A stretch of DNA of 11,435 nucleotides from an uncultured Oscillospiraceae bacterium (GTDB lineage: Bacteria > Bacillota > Clostridia > Oscillospirales > Oscillospiraceae): positions 1-11,435 of the forward strand of contig CAKSWM010000025.1 in NCBI GenBank assembly GCA_934511545.1, given 5' to 3'. The notes beneath the pieces are model-generated. The model made no database searches. It saw nothing but the letters and a program-made list of their open reading frames with translations, and had not been told where the DNA came from. Shown here in pieces: positions 7,856-11,435 of the stretch (position 1 is the stretch's first letter; each line of letters opens with the position of its first letter). Position numbers and translations under genes: made by a program.

Positions 7856-8038
7856 GAATAATCAGCTTTAATGGCCCGGAGTTTTCGGTTTGTTCCCCGC
7901 CTGATCCGTGCGCCGGTGCCCCATCGCCATACGGCGGCAGATATGATTTGGCAATACCATCGGCTGACAAGGGCATCAAACAGAGTATGCTGAATTGACG
8001 GGTCCTCTCAAAAAAAGTTCCATGGCTGTATTAAGCTG
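7856..8038. other. Noncoding gap between the nrdR terminator and the dapF promoter
   Basis: No convincing gene, tRNA or riboswitch is seen. A 54-codon minus-strand frame (7812-7976) lacks a ribosome binding site and overlaps the dapF promoter. A 13-nt hairpin-forming sequence at 7925-7937 is identical to the core of the nrdR terminator at 8048-8060. Confidence 0.5.
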
Positions 8039-8067
8039 AAAAAAGCCCGCCATACGGCGGGCTTTTT
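8039..8067 (-). terminator. Rho-independent terminator downstream of nrdR
   Basis: An 8-bp stem (8044-8051 with 8056-8063, loop ATAC) is flanked by six A residues on the left, giving a U6 tract for leftward transcription, and by five T residues on the right. It lies about 55 nt past the nrdR stop and insulates nrdR from dapF. It could work in both directions. Confidence 0.85.
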
Positions 8068-8121
8068 CCTGTGCGTTTTCGATCTCGGTGCGCTTTATAT
8101 ATACCGGCGGCGCTGATACGA

Positions 8122-8577
8122 TTATTTATCCTCAAGCAGTTTGGTGAGCTCTTCCATAAAGGTGTTTATATCCTTGAATGAGCGGTAAACAGATGCAAAG
8201 CGGACATAGGAGACCTCGTCGATGTCCTTCAGGCGTTCCATGACCATTTCGCCGATCTCCGTCGTGCTTATCTCTCGCTCAAGCGCACCCTGAAGCTCGT
8301 GCTCTATATCATCTGCGATGCGCTCCAGCGCCTGAACGGCAACGGGGCGCTTTTCGCATGCGCGTATCATGCCGTTAAGTACCTTCATCTTGTCGAAGGA
8401 CTGGCGGCTGCCGTCTCGTTTTATCACCACCAGAGGCAGACGTTCGACTATCTCATAGGTCGTGAAACGCTTCTGGCACGCAAGGCACTCGCGCCTGCGG
8501 CGGATCGAGGAACCGTCATCCGCCGGACGGGAGTCGATGACCTTGCTGTCGGCAAAGCTGCAAAACGGACACTTCAT
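8122..8577 (-). CDS. nrdR: Transcriptional repressor NrdR
   Basis: Zinc-finger/ATP-cone repressor of ribonucleotide reductase genes; it senses ATP/dATP and binds paired NrdR boxes. The 151 residues match the family. The N-terminal zinc ribbon has Cys3-Cys6 and Cys31-Cys34 (MKCPFC, CLAC) with the conserved segment RRRRECLAC (27-34 region) and KRFTTYE. The ATP-cone spans about 49-139 and includes [12 protein letters not shown] (51-62) and [13 protein letters not shown]. No ribonucleotide reductase gene is in the window, which is common for nrdR. The ATG at 8577 has no clear Shine-Dalgarno sequence, but the conserved N-terminus fixes the start. It has its own promoter and terminator, so it is probably monocistronic. 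Confidence 0.97.
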   Translation of the reverse strand: MKCPFCSFADSKVIDSRPADDGSSIRRRRECLACQKRFTTYEIVERLPLVVIKRDGSRQSFDKMKVLNGMIRACEKRPVAVQALERIADDIEHELQGALEREISTTEIGEMVMERLKDIDEVSYVRFASVYRSFKDINTFMEELTKLLEDK

Positions 8578-8613
8578 AGTATACTGACCACACTTTCACA
8601 AAATTATGCAGTT

Positions 8614-8642
8614 AGTATATCACACAATACTATATTTTGCTA
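8614..8642 (-). promoter_or_regulatory. Extended -10 promoter of nrdR with a possible half NrdR box
   Basis: On the minus strand TATACT (8614-8619) is preceded by TG plus one base, an extended -10; no good -35 is seen. The spacer contains TATTGTGT, which matches one half of the known NrdR-box palindrome, while the other half matches poorly. The leader would be about 30 nt. Autoregulation is only a possibility. Confidence 0.4.
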
Positions 8643-8734
8643 CTAATTTCTTATCCGTTTTTTGATTTTATCGTGCAAACGTCAAAATATTTGCATTTAT
8701 ATTGCGGCACGGGACAGCTGTGTGTTATAATTTA

Positions 8735-9115
8735 TCAGAATATGCTGCCCAGGGACATTTTCTCCATTCCTACCAGACTGTCCAGATGGTAAAACAGGCA
8801 CCGGAACGCGCCTTCTGCCTCTCCCGGTTCGCCGGCGGTTATACAGCCGAGGGCTTCAAACATCGCGTCGCTCGTGGCGTCGATCTCGGAATGGCGTATA
8901 AAGATATGGGTATACCCATCCTCTTTTTCCCACATGCGTATGGCCTGCTCCAGCTTTTGCTCCGCGTTTCCGGCATTGCCGCTCATCAGGCTGTCATACG
9001 CTTCGGCGGTCAGCCCGGAAATATCGCCTACCATGTTTTCCAGATAGTGCACATTATACAGCGAGGCCGCAAACAGCGCGATCAGCAGCACAAGCGCTAT
9101 GATCTCCTTCTTCAA
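8735..9115 (-). CDS. DUF4363 family small membrane-anchored protein
   Basis: 126 residues read from a TTG start (9113-9115). One hydrophobic N-terminal helix (about 4-20) would anchor it in the membrane, followed by a mostly helical, acidic domain facing outward or inward. It overlaps the end of the DUF421 gene in a TTGA arrangement (start and stop share two bases), so translation is probably coupled. AGGAGGG lies 6 nt upstream, which decides this start over longer readings of the frame running back to 9313. Pairing with a DUF421 gene is a recurring clostridial arrangement and is the main reason for the family call. Function unknown; a helper of the DUF421 protein is a reasonable guess. No clear terminator follows. 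Confidence 0.8.
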   Translation of the reverse strand: MKKEIIALVLLIALFAASLYNVHYLENMVGDISGLTAEAYDSLMSGNAGNAEQKLEQAIRMWEKEDGYTHIFIRHSEIDATSDAMFEALGCITAGEPGEAEGAFRCLFYHLDSLVGMEKMSLGSIF

Positions 9116-9792
9116 GAGCGGCCCTCCTTTTTCGCAAAATAGACCTTGCCGCTCTGCGACAGTGTTAGAAGGTAAACATCCTTCGGGTCCGGCACGCCCT
9201 GACGGCGCAGCTCCTGCTCGAGCCATTTCTCGTTCCGTCCGTTCATTTTCAGGTTGCTGCTGATAACGCGCCCGTTGTTGATGATGATGTTCGGCATGGG
9301 TTCGTCCGTGCACTCAATATTCATCTGCCCGGCGGTCACGGGCCTTTCCGGCGGGTTGAGTATCGTGTTCAGCTTGCCGTCGGTCTCGAGAACGGCATAT
9401 TTTACCGTTGTGATGTCCAGAATGTTTTTGTTGCGCAGTTCCTCGGTAAGTTCGTCCAGAGTGAACCGGTTTCTTTTCATCTCCGATTGTATGATAACGC
9501 CGTTTTCTATCAGAATACTCGGCTTGCCGTAAATTACGGTGCGCAGCTTAATGTTTACCATCGTCGCACCGGAAATAAGGACCTCACAGCAAAACAGGAT
9601 CACCACCGGCAGTATGCCGTTCATGAGCGGTACGCCGATGTCCTGAAGCGGAAGCCCCGCAAGGTTTGCTATCAGAACGGAAACGACGAGTTCGTTCAGT
9701 TCCAGTTCGCCGAGCTGGCGCTTGCCCAGCAGGCGCATGAATATCAGAAGCGTCAGGAAGACAATGATCGTCCTGAAAAAAATAATAGTCAC
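9112..9792 (-). CDS. DUF421 domain membrane protein (YetF/YrbG-like)
   Basis: 226 residues. Three hydrophobic helices near 5-20, 33-48 and 57-78 are followed by a soluble domain. The family hallmark [17 protein letters not shown] (20-36) lies between the first two helices, with [12 protein letters not shown] (89-100) and [12 protein letters not shown] (109-120) in the soluble part. Homologues such as Bacillus YetF are membrane proteins, some linked to spore germination or stress, but the biochemical role is unsettled. The start is a GTG with GGAGG 8 nt upstream (9801-9805). The frame is open much further right, but that part is antisense to guaA and not credible. It is transcribed divergently from guaA and followed by an overlapping DUF4363 gene. 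Confidence 0.9.
   Translation of the reverse strand: MTIIFFRTIIVFLTLLIFMRLLGKRQLGELELNELVVSVLIANLAGLPLQDIGVPLMNGILPVVILFCCEVLISGATMVNIKLRTVIYGKPSILIENGVIIQSEMKRNRFTLDELTEELRNKNILDITTVKYAVLETDGKLNTILNPPERPVTAGQMNIECTDEPMPNIIINNGRVISSNLKMNGRNEKWLEQELRRQGVPDPKDVYLLTLSQSGKVYFAKKEGRS
9122..9128 (-). promoter_or_regulatory. Ribosome binding site for the TTG-started DUF4363 gene
   Basis: AGGAGGG on the minus strand sits 6 nt before the TTG at 9115, inside the last codons of the DUF421 gene. It supports the rare TTG start. Confidence 0.75.
9758..9786 (+). promoter_or_regulatory. Candidate guaA promoter inside the DUF421 5' coding region
   Basis: AAGACA (9758-9763) and AATAAT (9781-9786) are 17 nt apart on the + strand. 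The expected start near 9793 gives a leader of about 45 nt. The -35 match is partial, so this is tentative; no purine-type riboswitch fits in the gap. Confidence 0.3.
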
Positions 9793-9800
9793 AAAAACCA

Positions 9801-9805
9801 CCTCC
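9801..9805 (-). promoter_or_regulatory. Ribosome binding site fixing the GTG start of the DUF421 gene
   Basis: GGAGG on the minus strand lies 8 nt before the GTG at 9792 and directly precedes the conserved hydrophobic N-terminus of the family. Confidence 0.75.
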
Positions 9806-9827
9806 GCGCCCCTATCTTTCCCAGAAT

Positions 9828-9832
9828 GGAGG
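9828..9832 (+). promoter_or_regulatory. Ribosome binding site fixing the guaA start
   Basis: GGAGG lies 5 nt before the ATG at 9838. The in-frame ATG at 9826 overlaps this site and is therefore unlikely to be used. Confidence 0.8.
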
Positions 9833-9837
9833 AAATT

Positions 9838-11376
9838 ATGAACGAAAAAATACTGATATTGGATTTTGGCGGTCAATATAATCAGCTGATCGCCCGCAGA
9901 GTGCGCGAGTGCAGCGTCTATTGCGAGGTCAAACCCTATACAACGCCGATGGCCGAGATAAAGGCTTTTGATCCGATGGGCATAATCTTCACGGGCGGGC
10001 CCAACAGCGTCTATGATCCCGCATCGCCTCAGGCAAACCCGGAGATTTTTGAACTTGGCGTGCCGATACTCGGCATCTGCTACGGCTGCCAGCTTATAGC
10101 TCATAATCTCGGCGGCCGGGTCACTGCCGCCGCGGACGATACCGCCCGTGAATACGGCAAGACAGAGACATTTTTTGACGTTTCGTGCAAGCTGTTCAGC
10201 GGCCTTCCCGAGAAGGGCATCAGCTGGATGAGCCACGGGGACTATATGGAAAAGGTGCCGGAGGGATTCAGTCTCGTCGCGCATTCGGAAGCCTGCCCGA
10301 ACGTTGCCATATGTGACGAGAGCCGCGGCTTCTACGGCGTTCAGTTCCATCCGGAGGTAAACCACACGGAAAACGGTACGGCAATGATCCGCAACTTCCT
10401 TTACAATGTCTGCGGCGCAACGGGTGCCTGGACGATGGGCGACTATAAGGAAACGGTCATCCGTGACATACGGGAAAAGGTCGGCGGCGGAAAGGTTTTG
10501 CTGGCATTGTCCGGCGGCGTTGACTCCTCCGTTGCGGCGGCTCTGATGGCCGAAGCCGTTGGAAATCAGCTCACATGCGTGTTTGTCGATCATGGCCTGA
10601 TGCGTCTGAATGAGGGCGACGAGGTCGAGGATGCTTTCAAAAAGTGGGATATAAACTTTGTCCGTGCAAACGCGGAGGAGCTGTTCCTGTCAAAGCTTGC
10701 GGGAGTGTCCGATCCCGAACGCAAGCGCAAAATAATCGGCGAGGAGTTTATCCGTGTGTTCGAGGCGGAGGCCAAAAAGATCGGACAGGTCGATTATCTC
10801 GTGCAGGGAACGATCTATCCGGATGTTATCGAATCCGGAACGGGAGACGCCGCTGTTATCAAAAGCCACCATAACGTGGGCGGTCTGCCCGATCATGTTG
10901 ACTTCAAGGAGATCATCGAGCCGCTCAGAATGCTGTTCAAGGACGAAGTCCGCCAGCTTGGTCGTGAACTGGATCTGCCTGAATATCTTGTCATGCGCCA
11001 GCCCTTCCCCGGTCCGGGACTTGCAATCCGCGTAATAGGCGATATAACCAAGGAAAAGCTGGATACTCTTCGGCTTGCGGACTTTATCTTCCGTGATGAG
11101 ATTGCCAAGGCGCACCTCGAAAACACCATGAATCAATACTTCGCGGTGCTGACCAATATGCGCTCCGTCGGCGTTATGGGCGACGGTCGCACATATGACT
11201 ATACGCTCGCCCTGCGCAGCGTTACCACAACGGACTTCATGACCGCCGACTGGACTAGGATCCCCTATGATGTGCTTGACCGCGTCAGCGTCCGCATCGT
11301 CAATGAAGTGCCCCATATCAACCGCATCGTTTACGATATCACCTCCAAGCCCCCCGCCACGATCGAGTGGGAATAA
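9838..11376 (+). CDS. guaA: GMP synthase (glutamine-hydrolysing)
   Basis: Converts XMP, glutamine and ATP to GMP in the last step of guanine nucleotide synthesis; cytosolic. The 512 residues are a normal full length. The class I glutamine amidotransferase domain (about 1-190) has the catalytic triad Cys81 (GICYGCQ), His171 and Glu173 ([12 protein letters not shown]). The ATP pyrophosphatase domain has the P-loop SGGVDSS (225-231), and the dimerisation domain ends in the typical [12 protein letters not shown]. The ATG at 9838 is chosen for its GGAGG at the right spacing and because the family begins at this [12 protein letters not shown] segment. It is the only rightward gene, divergent from the DUF421-DUF4363 pair across 45 nt, and is followed by its own terminator. 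Confidence 0.98.
   Translation: MNEKILILDFGGQYNQLIARRVRECSVYCEVKPYTTPMAEIKAFDPMGIIFTGGPNSVYDPASPQANPEIFELGVPILGICYGCQLIAHNLGGRVTAAADDTAREYGKTETFFDVSCKLFSGLPEKGISWMSHGDYMEKVPEGFSLVAHSEACPNVAICDESRGFYGVQFHPEVNHTENGTAMIRNFLYNVCGATGAWTMGDYKETVIRDIREKVGGGKVLLALSGGVDSSVAAALMAEAVGNQLTCVFVDHGLMRLNEGDEVEDAFKKWDINFVRANAEELFLSKLAGVSDPERKRKIIGEEFIRVFEAEAKKIGQVDYLVQGTIYPDVIESGTGDAAVIKSHHNVGGLPDHVDFKEIIEPLRMLFKDEVRQLGRELDLPEYLVMRQPFPGPGLAIRVIGDITKEKLDTLRLADFIFRDEIAKAHLENTMNQYFAVLTNMRSVGVMGDGRTYDYTLALRSVTTTDFMTADWTRIPYDVLDRVSVRIVNEVPHINRIVYDITSKPPATIEWE
9847..9876 (-). promoter_or_regulatory. Candidate promoter of the DUF421-DUF4363 pair, inside guaA codons
   Basis: On the minus strand TTGACC (9871-9876) and TATTTT (9847-9852) are separated by 18 nt. 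Transcription would begin near 9840, giving a leader of about 48 nt before the GTG. The first guaA codons would then overlap the promoter of the divergent operon. Confidence 0.35.
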
Positions 11377-11393
11377 ATATTTAGTGTTTTCTG

Positions 11394-11435
11394 AATCCTG
11401 AAAAGCGTTGGTAATACAGCGTTTTTCAGGATTTT
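11394..11435 (+). terminator. Rho-independent terminator after guaA
   Basis: A 14-bp stem with one G-T wobble (11394-11407 with 11420-11433) encloses a 12-nt loop, with T residues running to the window edge. It begins 17 nt past the guaA stop. The U-tract is cut by the end of the window, so its full length is not seen. Confidence 0.85.

Noticed and set aside
7812..7976. 54-codon leftward frame directly upstream of dapF
   Set aside because: No Shine-Dalgarno sequence, it overlaps the dapF promoter, and its composition looks like noncoding DNA. A leader peptide is conceivable but unsupported.
8674..8695. Inverted repeat TGCAAA/TTTGCA as a terminator for the DUF4363 gene
   Set aside because: Only a 6-bp AT-rich stem with a 10-nt loop and no U-tract, so it is not a credible terminator.
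8723..8731. Rightward extended -10 (TGTTATAAT) reading into the antisense of the DUF4363 gene
   Set aside because: Only a partial -35 (TTGCGG, 18-nt spacer) and no rightward gene downstream. Most likely chance in an AT-rich gap.
9793..10593. N-terminal extension of the DUF421 frame over guaA
   Set aside because: It lies entirely antisense to guaA. The GTG at 9792 with GGAGG and the conserved membrane N-terminus mark the real start.
10690..11316. 208-codon leftward frame opposite guaA
   Set aside because: Antisense to conserved GMP synthase motifs, with no recognisable product.

Overview
The window looks like chromosomal housekeeping DNA from an anaerobic member of the Clostridia (Bacillota), probably an uncultured gut-type Oscillospirales or Eubacteriales species. 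The basis is strong GGAGG ribosome binding sites, use of GTG and TTG starts, a DUF421-DUF4363 pair, an LL-diaminopimelate aminotransferase (dapL) type lysine pathway, an enoate-reductase-type flavoenzyme with a fused NAD(P)H/FAD module, and roughly half G+C. The taxonomic placement is inference. No mobile element, CRISPR array, tRNA or rRNA is visible.

Left block (about 26-3880, all leftward): an old-yellow-enzyme/2-enoate-reductase-like iron-sulfur flavoprotein (1789-3777) is followed by a fumarate-reductase-type FAD flavoprotein (99-1709). A bidirectional hairpin terminator ends the block. The second gene seems to have its own promoter, with a perfect 12-bp palindrome just downstream of it that resembles an operator. 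The substrate of this redox pair is unknown.

Middle block (3849-7855, leftward): dapF, dapL and glmS form a tight operon with gaps of 11 and 19 nt. It starts at a recognisable promoter just upstream of dapF and ends at a strong terminator. It couples meso-diaminopimelate synthesis with glucosamine-6-phosphate synthesis, both feeding peptidoglycan. dapL is split by a single-base frameshift near 6456-6466 with both halves otherwise well conserved, so it is either a sequence error or a recent mutation. There is no room for a glmS ribozyme.

Right block: nrdR (8122-8577, leftward), the ribonucleotide reductase repressor, has its own terminator and an extended -10 promoter. Next come a DUF421 membrane protein (9112-9792, GTG start) and an overlapping DUF4363 small membrane protein (8735-9115, TTG start), both leftward. 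Divergently transcribed across a 45-nt gap is guaA (9838-11376, rightward), GMP synthase, followed by a hairpin terminator at the window edge.

I found no clearly new biological system. The points most worth checking are the dapL frameshift, the operator-like palindrome, and the substrate of the two-gene flavoenzyme module.
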